Origin: Agrococcus baldri
GTDB taxonomy: Bacteria > Actinomycetota > Actinomycetes > Actinomycetales > Microbacteriaceae
Assembly: GCA_007988785.1 (NCBI GenBank)
Contig: BJUU01000001.1
Location: forward strand, 186,001 to 250,000
DNA length: 64,000 nucleotides
Direction of reading: 5' to 3'
Shown here: positions 9,076-16,638 of the stretch, in pieces
Position numbering within the stretch: the stretch's first letter is position 1
Layout: each line of letters starts with the position of its first letter
The notes under the pieces: model-generated
What the model saw: the letters and a program-made list of their open reading frames with translations, nothing else
What the model was told of the DNA's origin: nothing
Databases searched by the model: none
Translations under genes and position numbers: made by a program

Positions 9076-9861
9076 GTGACCCGCCTCGACGACGACCTCG
9101 CCCTCGCCCTGCGGCTCGCAGACGCCGCCGATGCCATCTCGGCCGACCGATTCGGCGCTCGCGACCTGCAGATCTCGACGAAGCCCGACACCACCTTCGT
9201 CACCGACGCCGACCGCGCGGTCGAGCAGCGCATCCGCGATCTGCTCGAGGCGGAGCGACCGGAGGACGCGATCTTCGGCGAGGAGTTCGGGCAGGCCGGC
9301 GAGGCATCGCGGCAGTGGATCATCGACCCGATCGACGGCACGGCGCACTTCCTGCGCGGCGCACCGATCTGGGCGACCCTCATCGCGCTCGCCGTCGACG
9401 GCGTGCCGGTGGTCGGCGTGGTCTCCTCCCCCGCGCTCGGCGCCCGCTGGTGGGGCGCGAAGGGGCAGGGCGCCTGGAAGCTCGCCGCCGGCGCCACGAC
9501 GCCGCAGCGGCTGCGGGTCTCGGGCGTGACGGCGCTCGCGGAGTCGGGCATCTCGTACAACTCCATCCAGGGGTGGGACGGCGTGGGCCGCATCGACCAG
9601 CTGGTGGCGCTGCAGCGCGACGTGTGGCGGGCGCGCTCCTACGGCGACGCCTGGAGCTACATGCTGCTGGCCGAGGGTGCGGTGGATGCGGTGGCCGAGT
9701 TCGACCTGCAGCCGTACGACATGGCGGCGCTCGTGCCCGTGATCGAGGAGGCGGGCGGCCGCTTCACCTCGGCCGAGGGCCTGGCCGGCCCGTGGCACGG
9801 CAGCGCGCTCGCGACGAACGGCCACCTGCACGACGAGCTGCTGGCGCGACTCGCGCGCTGA
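9076..9861 (+). CDS. hisN: Inositol-monophosphatase-family histidinol-phosphatase
   Basis: 261 residues. Metal-ligand motifs of the inositol monophosphatase superfamily are present: DTTFVTDAD, GEEFG, DPIDGT (D84, D87) and GDAWSY (D191). In actinobacteria a member at this locus after aroA-rsgA is the histidinol-phosphate phosphatase HisN; the location supports that assignment, although inositol or nucleotide phosphatase activity cannot be excluded from motifs alone. GTG 9076 is chosen because a TACCCT -10 (9064-9069) ends 6 bp upstream, pointing to a leaderless mRNA in addition to read-through from rsgA. The GGAGG before the start sits too close to act as a normal ribosome site. Confidence 0.85.
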   Translation: MTRLDDDLALALRLADAADAISADRFGARDLQISTKPDTTFVTDADRAVEQRIRDLLEAERPEDAIFGEEFGQAGEASRQWIIDPIDGTAHFLRGAPIWATLIALAVDGVPVVGVVSSPALGARWWGAKGQGAWKLAAGATTPQRLRVSGVTALAESGISYNSIQGWDGVGRIDQLVALQRDVWRARSYGDAWSYMLLAEGAVDAVAEFDLQPYDMAALVPVIEEAGGRFTSAEGLAGPWHGSALATNGHLHDELLARLAR

Positions 9862-9867
9862 GGCCCC

Positions 9868-10356
9868 TCAGCCGGCCGCCGCGGCCTCGAGGCCGGCGAC
9901 CTCGAGCTTGCGCATGCCGAGCATCGCCTTCGTCACCTCGTTCGCGCGCGGGCCGCGCATGAGCTCGGCGAGCTGCTGCGGGATCACCTGCCAGTTCACC
10001 CCGAAGCGATCGCGGCACCAGCCGCACACCGACTCGGCGCCGCCGTCGGCGACCAGCGCATCCCACAGCCGATCGACCTCCGCCTGCCCGTCGACCGTCA
10101 CGGCGATCGAGACCGCCTCCGACTGCGGGAACTGCGGCCCGCCGTTCAGCAGCTGATAGGGCACGCCGGCGATCGTGAGGTCGACCGTGAGCGCCTCGCC
10201 CGGTCGATGCTCGCCGGGCCAGGGGTCGTCACCCTCGGGGTACCGCGTCACCTCGGTGATCGCCGAGTCGGGCAGCAGCGAGACGTAGAGCTCTGCCGCC
10301 TCCTCGATCCTGCCGTCGAACCAGAGCACCGTGCGCACATCCGTCATGGCCGCCAT
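9868..10356 (-). CDS. VOC-superfamily protein, PhnB / 3-demethylubiquinone-methyltransferase-like fold
   Basis: 162 residues. The PhnB-type VOC fold is recognisable from TVLWFDGRIEEAAELYVSLLPDS at the N-terminus, PYQLLNGGPQFPQSEAVSI in the middle, and WDALVADGG...CGWCRDRFGVNWQVIP near the C-terminus. Family members bind small ligands or metals, and several are annotated as glyoxalase-like; no function can be assigned. The gene is convergent with hisN, with a 6-bp gap. The start is uncertain: AGGAGG is only 3 bases from ATG 10356, while the in-frame ATG 10347 gives MTDVRTVLWF. Confidence 0.75.
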   Translation of the reverse strand: MAAMTDVRTVLWFDGRIEEAAELYVSLLPDSAITEVTRYPEGDDPWPGEHRPGEALTVDLTIAGVPYQLLNGGPQFPQSEAVSIAVTVDGQAEVDRLWDALVADGGAESVCGWCRDRFGVNWQVIPQQLAELMRGPRANEVTKAMLGMRKLEVAGLEAAAAG

Positions 10357-10393
10357 CGTCCTCCTGCAGCGGCGGCTTCGCTAGCCTCGATGC

Positions 10394-10684
10394 ATGCGAG
10401 AAGTCACGCCCACCGAGGTCGCAGGCCGTCCCATCGTCGATGTGCGCGAGCCGCACGAGTGGCAGCAGGGCCACGCCGAGGGGGCGATCCACATCCCCAT
10501 GACGCAGATCGTCGAGCGCATGCACGAGGTGCCGGACGGCGCGGCGGTCATCTGCCGCTCCGGCGCCCGCAGCGCGCAGGTCGTCGCCTACCTCGAGCAC
10601 CAGGGGCTGGATGCGGTGAACGTGGCGGGCGGGACCCTCGCGTGGGCGGCCGAGGGGCGGCCGATGACGGGCACCGTCAGCTGA
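10394..10684 (+). CDS. Single-domain rhodanese-like protein
   Basis: 96 residues forming one rhodanese domain. It contains IVDVREPHEWQQGHAEGAIHIP and the active-site loop ICRSGARSAQ, with the persulfide-forming cysteine at about residue 55, followed by the NVAGGTLAW end motif. Single-domain rhodaneses carry sulfane sulfur or detoxify cyanide and thiosulfate; the physiological substrate is unknown. ATG 10394 lies 6 bp after TAGCCT (10382-10387), so a leaderless mRNA is likely. Duplicated hairpin repeats follow the stop codon. Confidence 0.88.
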   Translation: MREVTPTEVAGRPIVDVREPHEWQQGHAEGAIHIPMTQIVERMHEVPDGAAVICRSGARSAQVVAYLEHQGLDAVNVAGGTLAWAAEGRPMTGTVS

Positions 10685-10692
10685 CGTCGCCT

Positions 10693-10767
10693 ATCGAGGA
10701 GGGCGCGGCCGGAGGCCGCACCCGTGCCCCGCCGATCGAGGAGGGCGCGGCCGGAGGCCGCACCCGT
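10693..10767. repeat. Two 33-bp direct repeats with internal hairpins
   Basis: Two identical 33-bp units (10693-10725 and 10735-10767, period 42 bp) lie between convergent genes. Each begins ATCGAGGAGGGCGCGG and contains GCGGCC-GGA-GGCCGC, a 6-bp stem with a 3-base loop. They may act as a double bidirectional terminator, or they may be REP-like intergenic elements. Confidence 0.85.
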
Positions 10768-10774
10768 CTCGAGA

Positions 10775-12142
10775 TCAGCCGACGATGAGCTTCTTGTTCA
10801 TGAACTCCTCCATGCCGTGGGGGCCGAGCTCGCGGCCGAAGCCGCTGCGCTTGGTGCCGCCGAAGGGCATGTCGTAGTCCTCTGCGCCTGCGCCGTTGAT
10901 CGAGACCATGCCGGCGTCGATCCGGTCGGCGACGGCGAGCGCGAGCTCCGGGTCGGCGGCCCACACCTTGGCGCCCAGCCCGAACGGTGTGCCGTTGGCG
11001 ATGCGCACGGCGTCGTCGACGTCCTTCGCCCGGTAGACGGTGCCGACGGGCCCGAAGAGCTCCTCGCGGTACGCGTCCATCTGCTCGGTCACGCCGCCCA
11101 GCAGTGCGGGCTGCACGCGCGTGCCGTTCGACGCGGAGGGCTCGCCAGCGAGCACCTGCGCGCCCTCGGCGATGGCCGAGCCGACCTGCTCGCGCAGCCG
11201 GTCTGCCGCGGCCTGCGAGGAGAGGGCGCCGACGAGCGCATCGCCGTCCTCGGCCTCGCCGATCGGCAGGGCCGTGATGGCCGCGCCGAGCTTCGACGAG
11301 AAGTCGTCGTACAGCTCGTCGAGCACGATGAAGCGCTTCGAGGCGTTGCAGGCCTGCCCCGAGTTCTCCATGCGCGCCTCGACGGCGGCCTCGACCACCG
11401 CATCCATGTCGTCGGTGGAGAGCACCACGAAGGGGTCGGAGCCGCCGAGCTCGAGCACGACCTTCTTGAGGTTGCGGCCCGCGATCTCTGCGACCGCGGC
11501 GCCGGCGCGCTCGGAGCCGGTGAGCGAGACGCCGCGCACGCGCGGATCGGGGATGACGAGCTCGCCGATCTGGTCGTTGGTGGCGAAGATGTTCTCGTAG
11601 GCGCCGGCGGGCAGGCCCGCCTCCTCGAGGATCTCGGCGATGACGGTCGCCGACCAGGGGCACTGCGGCGCGTGCTTGAGCACGACGGTGTTGCCGAGCA
11701 CGAGGTTCGGGAAGGCGAAGCGAGCGACCTGGTAGTAGGGGTAGTTCCAAGGCATGATGCCGAGGATCACGCCCTGCGACGACTTGCGCACCCGCGCCTC
11801 GACGCCGGAGCGCACCTCGAGCACCTCGTCGGCGAGGAAGGCCCCGGCGTTGTCGGCGTAGTAGCGGATGATCTCGCCCGAGAACTCCGCCTCGAACACG
11901 CCCTGGTCGAGCGGCTTGCCCATCTCGGTGCGGATGATCTCGGCGAGCTCGCCCGAGCGGGCGGCGAAGGCGTCGGCCGCCTTCGCGATGATGGCGGCGC
12001 GCTCGGCGAGCGGCGTGGTCGACCACGTGGCGTGCGCCGCGTGCGCGCGCTCGATGGCACCGCGCACCTCGTCGTCGGTCGCGGTCGGATACTCCTTGAC
12101 GACCTGGCCGGTGTAGGGGTCGACGACCTTGTACTCGCTCAC
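10775..12142 (-). CDS. gabD: NAD(P)-dependent aldehyde dehydrogenase, succinate-semialdehyde dehydrogenase type
   Basis: 455 residues, aldehyde dehydrogenase superfamily. The catalytic cysteine is C265 (NSGQACNASKRF) and the general base is E231 (LELGGSDPF). The MPWNYPYYQVARF and PFGGTKRSGFGRELG segments are typical of the GabD1/GabD2 group that oxidises succinate semialdehyde to succinate. The short length (about 455 against 480-500) also fits that group. Start GTG 12142 is preceded by GAGGAGG, and a TACGCT -10 lies at 12174-12179. No GABA aminotransferase lies next to it, so the aldehyde substrate is an inference from the family. Confidence 0.85.
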   Translation of the reverse strand: MSEYKVVDPYTGQVVKEYPTATDDEVRGAIERAHAAHATWSTTPLAERAAIIAKAADAFAARSGELAEIIRTEMGKPLDQGVFEAEFSGEIIRYYADNAGAFLADEVLEVRSGVEARVRKSSQGVILGIMPWNYPYYQVARFAFPNLVLGNTVVLKHAPQCPWSATVIAEILEEAGLPAGAYENIFATNDQIGELVIPDPRVRGVSLTGSERAGAAVAEIAGRNLKKVVLELGGSDPFVVLSTDDMDAVVEAAVEARMENSGQACNASKRFIVLDELYDDFSSKLGAAITALPIGEAEDGDALVGALSSQAAADRLREQVGSAIAEGAQVLAGEPSASNGTRVQPALLGGVTEQMDAYREELFGPVGTVYRAKDVDDAVRIANGTPFGLGAKVWAADPELALAVADRIDAGMVSINGAGAEDYDMPFGGTKRSGFGRELGPHGMEEFMNKKLIVG

Positions 12143-12262
12143 GCTGCCTCCTCGCAGATCGGTGGACGAGACCAGCGTAACGGGCGCGCGACTGGATTGG
12201 CCAAGCGATCAACAGTGCGGCCCCGTCGGGCGGGCGCGACGACGCGCGGCGCCTGCGGGCGG

Positions 12263-12281
12263 CTCAACAGCGTGCGACTCG
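12263..12281 (+). repeat. Left arm of the 19-bp inverted repeat bracketing ssrA
   Basis: CTCAACAGCGTGCGACTCG, the exact reverse complement of 12669-12687. It starts 5 bases beyond the mature 3' end of the tmRNA. In the ssrA transcript it becomes the 3' trailer and can pair perfectly with the 5' leader. Confidence 0.95.
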
Positions 12282-12286
12282 ACCGA

Positions 12287-12657
12287 TGGTGGAGATGGGG
12301 GGAATCGAACCCCCGTCCAACGCTCGGACCGTGCGGCTTCTCCGGGTGCAGCTCAGGGGTGGCGTTCTGCTCGGCTCCAACCTTTGTCCTGAGCACCTAG
12401 GTCGACGAGCCCAGTCACAGTGCAAGTCCCGCGCCGCCCTGTGACGCAGCGGCGCAGCAAGCTCCCTAGATGACGCCAGGGTCCGGGGCGGGAGCAGACC
12501 CGGTCTGACGGACTTCAGGCTCGCTTAGGCAGCGAGGGCGAAGTCGGTGCGCTTTGCGTTGGCACCTATTGGTTTGCAGGGGGCGTTCAAGAGATGACCC
12601 TGCATCCTCTACCCGCTTCCCGCTCCGACTGAGGCGCTGTCGAAACCGATCATCCCC
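12287..12657 (-). ncRNA. ssrA: tmRNA (transfer-messenger RNA)
   Basis: 371 bases with the CCA end encoded. The 5' GGGGATG pairs with CATCTCC at the 3' end to form the tRNA-like acceptor stem, next to a T arm with GGGGGTTCGATTCCCCC. The tag reading frame (12525-12563) gives ANAKRTDFALAA followed by TAA, a standard degradation tag ending in LAA. The RNA rescues stalled ribosomes together with SmpB, whose gene lies 1.5 kb upstream on the same strand with pfkA in between. A perfect 19-bp inverted repeat lies just outside both ends of the gene, and a promoter is found at 12717-12745. Confidence 0.97.
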
Positions 12658-12668
12658 ATGGAGTGGTG

Positions 12669-12687
12669 CGAGTCGCACGCTGTTGAG
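12669..12687 (+). repeat. Right arm of the 19-bp inverted repeat bracketing ssrA
   Basis: CGAGTCGCACGCTGTTGAG, the exact reverse complement of 12263-12281. It lies 11 bases before the mature 5' end of the tmRNA and is part of the precursor leader. Confidence 0.95.
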
Positions 12688-12716
12688 TTGCCAATGCCGG
12701 CCGAGGCCAGCCCATC

Positions 12717-12745
12717 ATGCTATCGCGGCACCGCCGCCGCGGCAA
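12717..12745 (-). promoter_or_regulatory. ssrA promoter, TTGCCG-N17-TAGCAT
   Basis: On the minus strand, -35 TTGCCG (12745-12740) and -10 TAGCAT (12722-12717) are separated by 17 bp. Transcription would start near 12710, so the precursor has a leader of about 50 bases that includes the full right arm of the inverted repeat. Confidence 0.65.
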
Positions 12746-12762
12746 CCCTCGCCGCCTGGGTC

Positions 12763-12900
12763 ATCGAGTGGCGGCTCCCGCGATCGAGTGGCGGCTCCCG
12801 CAATCGAGTGGCGGCTCCCGCGATCGAGTGGCGGCTCCCGCGATCGAGTGGCGGCTCCCGCGATCGAGTGGCGGCTCCGGCGATCGAGTGGCGGCTTGTG
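12763..12900. repeat. Tandem array A, seven copies of a 20-bp repeat
   Basis: Units of ATCGAGTGGCGGCTCCCGCG start every 20 bp at 12763, 12783, 12803, 12823, 12843, 12863 and 12883. Copies differ by 0-1 base, except the last, which decays at its end. Any long reading frame through the array only reflects the repeat. The 389-bp stretch 12658-13046 has no gene; it holds the ssrA leader and promoter and these two arrays. Confidence 0.97.
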
Positions 12901-12923
12901 CCAGACACTCCGCTCGAGAACCG

Positions 12924-13023
12924 GGAGGCGCCACTCAGATGCCGGAGGCGCCACTCAGATTCCGGAGGCGCCACTCAGATGCGGGAGGCGCCACTCAGAT
13001 GCGGGAGGCGCCACTCAGATGCG
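12924..13023. repeat. Tandem array B, five copies of a 20-bp repeat inverted relative to array A
   Basis: Units of GGAGGCGCCACTCAGATGCG start at 12924, 12944, 12964, 12984 and 13004. The reverse complement (ATCTGAGTGGCGCCTCCCGC) aligns with the array A unit with one inserted T and one G-to-C change. The two arrays therefore face each other across a 23-bp spacer and could fold into a long imperfect hairpin. They lie 23 bp downstream of the pfkA stop. Confidence 0.95.
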
Positions 13024-13046
13024 GGGGCGGCGCGCGGCGGCGCGGC

Positions 13047-14075
13047 TCAGCCGAAGAGCATCTCCGCCTCGCGGTAGCGGTGCTCGGGCACGCGCTTGAG
13101 GTCGCCGAGCGCATCCGCCATCGGCACCCGCACGATCTCGGTGCCGCGCAGCGAGACCATCGATCCCCACTCCTCGGCGACGATCGCGTCGATCGCCGCC
13201 AAACCGAAGCGGGTCGCGAGCACCCGGTCGGCGCCGCTGGGCGCACCGCCGCGCTGGATGTGGCCGAGCACGGTGGAGCGCGACTCGATGCCGGTGCGCT
13301 CCTCGATCATCGGCGCGAGCAGGTCGCCGATGCCGCCCAGCCTCGGCCGGTTGAACGCATCGAGGCCCTTGTGCGAGTGCGCCTCGTCCATGCCCTCGAG
13401 CTTGAAGCCCTCGGAGACCACGACGAGCGGCGCGCGGCGGCGGTCGTAGACCGACTGCACATACTCGGTGATCCACTCGATCGAGCGGGGCTGCTCGGGG
13501 ATGAGCGTGACGTGCGCCCCGGTGGCGATGCCGGTGTGCAGCGCGATCCAGCCCACGTGGCGGCCCATCACCTCGAGCACCATGCAGCGCATGTGCGAGT
13601 CGCCCGTGGTGCGCAGCCGGTCACCGGCCTCGGTGGCGATCTGCACCGCCGTGTCGAAGCCGAAGGTGTAGTCGGTCGCGTCGAGGTCGTTGTCGATGGT
13701 CTTCGGCACGCCCACGACCGGCAGGCCGTCGTCCGCGAGCCGGTTGGCGGCCGCGAGCGTGCCCTCGCCGCCGATCGCCATCACCGCATCGATGCCGAGC
13801 CGGTCGAGCGTCTCCCGCACCTTCTCGGGGCCGCCGTTGGGACCCTCGTAGGGGTTCGTGCGGCTGGTGCCGAGGATGGTGCCGCCGATGCGCGAGGTGC
13901 CGCGCACCGAGGAGCGGTTGAGCACCCGCACGTCGCCCTCGACGAGGCCGCGGTAGCCGTCGCGGATGCCCACGAACTCGAGCCCGTGGTGCACCATGCC
14001 GGTGAGGACCGCAGCACGGATGACTGCGTTGAGTCCGGGGCAGTCGCCGCCGGACGTGAGGATGCCGACTCGCAT
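13047..14075 (-). CDS. pfkA: 6-phosphofructokinase
   Basis: 342 residues. It phosphorylates fructose-6-phosphate in glycolysis. Signature segments are TSGGDCPGLNAVIR at the N-terminus, AIGGEGTLAAANRL, the catalytic PKTIDNDLD, GFDTAV, the substrate-binding MEVMGRHVGWIA-type loop (LEVMGRHVGWIA), and GGAPSGADRVLATRFG. Glycine rather than aspartate in the GGEGT loop favours ATP over pyrophosphate as the donor; this is inference from family rules. ATG 14075 is preceded by GGAAGG. The gene sits between smpB and ssrA, which are usually adjacent, and is followed by the facing repeat arrays. Confidence 0.94.
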   Translation of the reverse strand: MRVGILTSGGDCPGLNAVIRAAVLTGMVHHGLEFVGIRDGYRGLVEGDVRVLNRSSVRGTSRIGGTILGTSRTNPYEGPNGGPEKVRETLDRLGIDAVMAIGGEGTLAAANRLADDGLPVVGVPKTIDNDLDATDYTFGFDTAVQIATEAGDRLRTTGDSHMRCMVLEVMGRHVGWIALHTGIATGAHVTLIPEQPRSIEWITEYVQSVYDRRRAPLVVVSEGFKLEGMDEAHSHKGLDAFNRPRLGGIGDLLAPMIEERTGIESRSTVLGHIQRGGAPSGADRVLATRFGLAAIDAIVAEEWGSMVSLRGTEIVRVPMADALGDLKRVPEHRYREAEMLFG

Positions 14076-14165
14076 GTCACCTTCCACCGGACGGCCCTGG
14101 GTGAACCCTGCCGGCGGATCCATTCAAGCGGCGCGCGCCGGGAAAGTCGAACCCCGGCGGCAGGC

Positions 14166-14642
14166 CTACTCCCCCAGCCGGTTCTTGGTGCGCATGGCGC
14201 GCTCGGCCTCGCGCTTGTCCTGCCGCTCGCGCAGCGCGTGGCGCTTGTCGTACTCGCGCTTGCCCTTCGCGACCGCGAGCTCGACCTTGGCGCGCCCGTC
14301 CGAGAAGTAGAGCGACAGCGGCACGAGCGTGTAGCCGCCCTGCGAGACCTTCGCGGCGAGCTTGTCGATCTGCTCGCGGTGCAGCAGCAGCTTGCGCTTG
14401 CGGCGCGGCGGGTGGTTGGTCCAGGTGCCCTGGCCGTAGACCGGGATGTGCACGGCGTCGAGCCACGCCTCGCCGCCGTCGACGAACGCGTAGCCGTCGA
14501 CGAGCGACGCCCTGCCGGCGCGCAGCGACTTCACCTCGGTGCCGGTGAGCACGAGGCCCGCCTCGACGCGATCCTCGATCGTGTAGTCGTGGCGCGCCTT
14601 CTTGTTCTGCGCCACGACCTTCTGGCCCTGTTCGCGCGGCAT
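14166..14642 (-). CDS. smpB: SsrA-binding protein
   Basis: 158 residues, the normal length. It binds tmRNA and guides its alanyl-tRNA-like end into stalled ribosomes. Recognised by [22 protein letters not shown], the [18 protein letters not shown] core, the [13 protein letters not shown] segment, and the basic C-terminal tail ([25 protein letters not shown]) that becomes helical in the mRNA channel. CAGGAG precedes ATG 14642. It follows ftsX on the same strand, as in other actinobacteria, while its RNA partner is encoded 1.5 kb downstream beyond pfkA. Confidence 0.97.
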   Translation of the reverse strand: MPREQGQKVVAQNKKARHDYTIEDRVEAGLVLTGTEVKSLRAGRASLVDGYAFVDGGEAWLDAVHIPVYGQGTWTNHPPRRKRKLLLHREQIDKLAAKVSQGGYTLVPLSLYFSDGRAKVELAVAKGKREYDKRHALRERQDKREAERAMRTKNRLGE

Positions 14643-14727
14643 GGCTGGCTCCTGGTGTGTGATGACGGATGCGGCGGCCCGGCGGGCGGGCAGCCGTTCA
14701 GTCTAGCCCCAGTCGGGCCGTCGGGCG

Positions 14728-15642
14728 TCAGATCTTCAGGTACCTGCGGATCGCGACGGCCGCCGCGACGCCCGCGAAGAGCACGCCGATGCCGATCAGC
14801 ACGGGCGCGACCACGAGCGCGTCGTCGATCGTGACGATCGCGATGGTCTGCAGCATCGGCGCCACGTAGCCCTGCAGGAAGAAGTGCACGATGGCGATCA
14901 CCGAGCCCGCCGCCAGCACGGCGCCGATGAGCGCCGCGACCACGCCCTCGACGATGAAGGGCGTCTGGATGAACCGGTTCGAGGCGCCCACCAGGCGCAT
15001 GATCCCGAGCTCCCGCTTTCGCGAGAAGGCGGAGAGCCTGATCGTGGTGGAGATCAGCAGCACCGCGGCGACGAGCATCAGCACGGCGACGCCGATGGCG
15101 GCGAGGCTCGCGGTGTTCAGCACCTGGAAGATGGGTTCGAGCAGCGCCCGCTGGTCGCGCACCTCCAGCACCCCCGGCAGCGCAGAGGTCGCCTCGCGGA
15201 TGAGGTCGGCGTCCATCGGGCTCGACGGCCGCACCCAGAGCGCCTCGTTCATCGTCTCGGGGCTCGCGAACTCGGCGCTCGCCGTGCCGCCGAACTGCTC
15301 CATGAAGTGCTCGTAGGCGAGCTCGCGGTCCTCGAACTCCACGTGGCTGACGTACGGCGCGATCGCCCCGCCCTCCAGCACATCCCGCACCCCCTGGATC
15401 TGCTCGCCGGTGGCGGCGGTCTGCGTGCAGTTCTCGGTCGCGTCGACCGGCCCGCAGAAGTAGATGCCCACCTGCGCGCGGTCGTACCAGAAGCCCTTCA
15501 TCTGGGTGATCTGCATCTGCAGCAGGATGGCGGCGCCGACGAACGACAGCGAGATGAACGTCACGAGCACGACCGAGACGACGACCGAGAGGTTGCGGCG
15601 CAGGCCGTTCCAGACCTCCTGCGAGATCAGCTGGAGCCTCAC
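14728..15642 (-). CDS. ftsX: Cell division ABC transporter permease FtsX
   Basis: 304 residues. An N-terminal transmembrane segment ([22 protein letters not shown]) is followed by an extracytoplasmic domain of about 130 residues and three C-terminal membrane spans ([57 protein letters not shown]). In the known system FtsEX controls peptidoglycan hydrolases such as RipC at the division site. The loop holds two cysteines ([11 protein letters not shown]) that could form a disulfide. Start GTG 15642 overlaps the ftsE stop (GTGA), so the two are coupled. Confidence 0.95.
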   Translation of the reverse strand: MRLQLISQEVWNGLRRNLSVVVSVVLVTFISLSFVGAAILLQMQITQMKGFWYDRAQVGIYFCGPVDATENCTQTAATGEQIQGVRDVLEGGAIAPYVSHVEFEDRELAYEHFMEQFGGTASAEFASPETMNEALWVRPSSPMDADLIREATSALPGVLEVRDQRALLEPIFQVLNTASLAAIGVAVLMLVAAVLLISTTIRLSAFSRKRELGIMRLVGASNRFIQTPFIVEGVVAALIGAVLAAGSVIAIVHFFLQGYVAPMLQTIAIVTIDDALVVAPVLIGIGVLFAGVAAAVAIRRYLKI

Positions 15643-16370
15643 GCGATCTCCTCCTCGGCGTCGAAGCCGTCGTCGAGGTCGGCGAGCTGGCGCTTGTAGC
15701 TGCCGTGCGCCTCGTCGCGCATGATGACGCCGGCGTCGAGCTCGACGACCCGCTGCTGCAGCTCGTCGACGATCGAGGCCTCGTGCGTCGCCATCACGAC
15801 CGTGGTGCCGCCCTCGTTGATGCGCGCGAGCAGCGCCATGATGCCGGCGCTGGTGGATGGGTCGAGGTTGCCGGTCGGCTCGTCCGCCAGCAGGATGGGC
15901 GGCCGGTTGACGACGGCGCGGGCGATCGCGACGCGCTGCTGCTCGCCGCCGGAGAGCTCGTGCGGCAGGCGGCTCGCCTTGCCGGCGAGGCCGACGACCT
16001 TCAGCACGTCGGGCACCGCCTCGGAGATGAAGCCGCGGCTCTTGCCGATCACCTGCAGCGTGAAGGCGACGTTCTCGTAGACCGTCTTGTTGTTGAGCAG
16101 GCGGAAGTCCTGGAAGACGACGCCGAGGTTGCGGCGGAAGAAGGGCACGCGGCGGCTCGGCAGCGCCTTGAGGCGCTGGCCGAGCACGTGCACCTCGCCG
16201 CTCGTGGGCGACTCCTCGCGGAGCACCATGCGGATGAGCGTGGACTTGCCGGAGCCGGAGGCGCCGACGAGGAACACGAACTCGCCCTTGAGGATCTCCA
16301 GGGAGATGCCCTCGAGGGCGGGACGGGCTTTGCGGGAGTAGGTCTTCGAGACCTCGTCGAAGCGGATCAT
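15639..16370 (-). CDS. ftsE: Cell division ATP-binding protein FtsE
   Basis: 243 residues. ABC ATPase with Walker [10 protein letters not shown] (36-44), Q-loop VFQDFRLL, signature LSGGEQQR, Walker [13 protein letters not shown] and H-loop ATHEASIV. The [16 protein letters not shown] segment is characteristic of FtsE. It pairs with FtsX to transmit ATP hydrolysis to periplasmic cell wall hydrolases. A TAGCCT hexamer (16380-16385, minus strand) lies 9 bp before ATG 16370, so the gene may have its own promoter, consistent with its separation from prfB by three unrelated genes. Confidence 0.97.
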   Translation of the reverse strand: MIRFDEVSKTYSRKARPALEGISLEILKGEFVFLVGASGSGKSTLIRMVLREESPTSGEVHVLGQRLKALPSRRVPFFRRNLGVVFQDFRLLNNKTVYENVAFTLQVIGKSRGFISEAVPDVLKVVGLAGKASRLPHELSGGEQQRVAIARAVVNRPPILLADEPTGNLDPSTSAGIMALLARINEGGTTVVMATHEASIVDELQQRVVELDAGVIMRDEAHGSYKRQLADLDDGFDAEEEIA

Positions 16371-16452
16371 GACCTGTCGAGGCTACGGGCGCGGATGGGT
16401 TCGGGCCGTCACCGCAACGGCGCGGCGCACGATACGCGCGCTGGAGCTGAAA

Positions 16453-16592
16453 GCAGAGGCGCTTTCGCGCCTCTGCCGCGACGCCAGCGCCGATGCCCGT
16501 CTCGGGCATCGGTCCATGCCTCGCGTGAGAGCAGAGGCGCTTTCGCGGCTCTGCCGCGACGCCAGCGCCGATGCCCGTCTCGGGCATCGGTC
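16453..16592. repeat. Two 62-bp direct repeats, each with two hairpins
   Basis: Units at 16453-16514 and 16531-16592 differ at one position (period 78 bp). Each contains a hairpin in GCAGAGGCGC-TTTC-GCGCCTCTGC (the second copy has a mismatch) and a second one, CGATGCCCG-TCT-CGGGCATCG. They fill the 268-bp gap between the MerR gene and ftsE. They resemble REP/BIME-type intergenic elements and may end transcription of the MerR operon. Confidence 0.92.
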
Positions 16593-16638
16593 GATGCCCC
16601 GCGGCCTCGTGCTCCGTGCACGTGTGCGCGGAGCGGAG

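Noticed and set aside
12763..13023. CRISPR array
   Set aside because: The units are contiguous 20-bp repeats without unique spacers, and no cas gene is present.
12717..13077. Long repetitive open reading frames on both strands through the 20-bp arrays, giving 20-residue peptide repeats
   Set aside because: A 20-bp unit read in three frames yields a 60-bp, 20-residue repeat automatically. No start with a ribosome site or leaderless -10 precedes them, and they cross between arrays of opposite orientation. They are treated as noncoding repeats.
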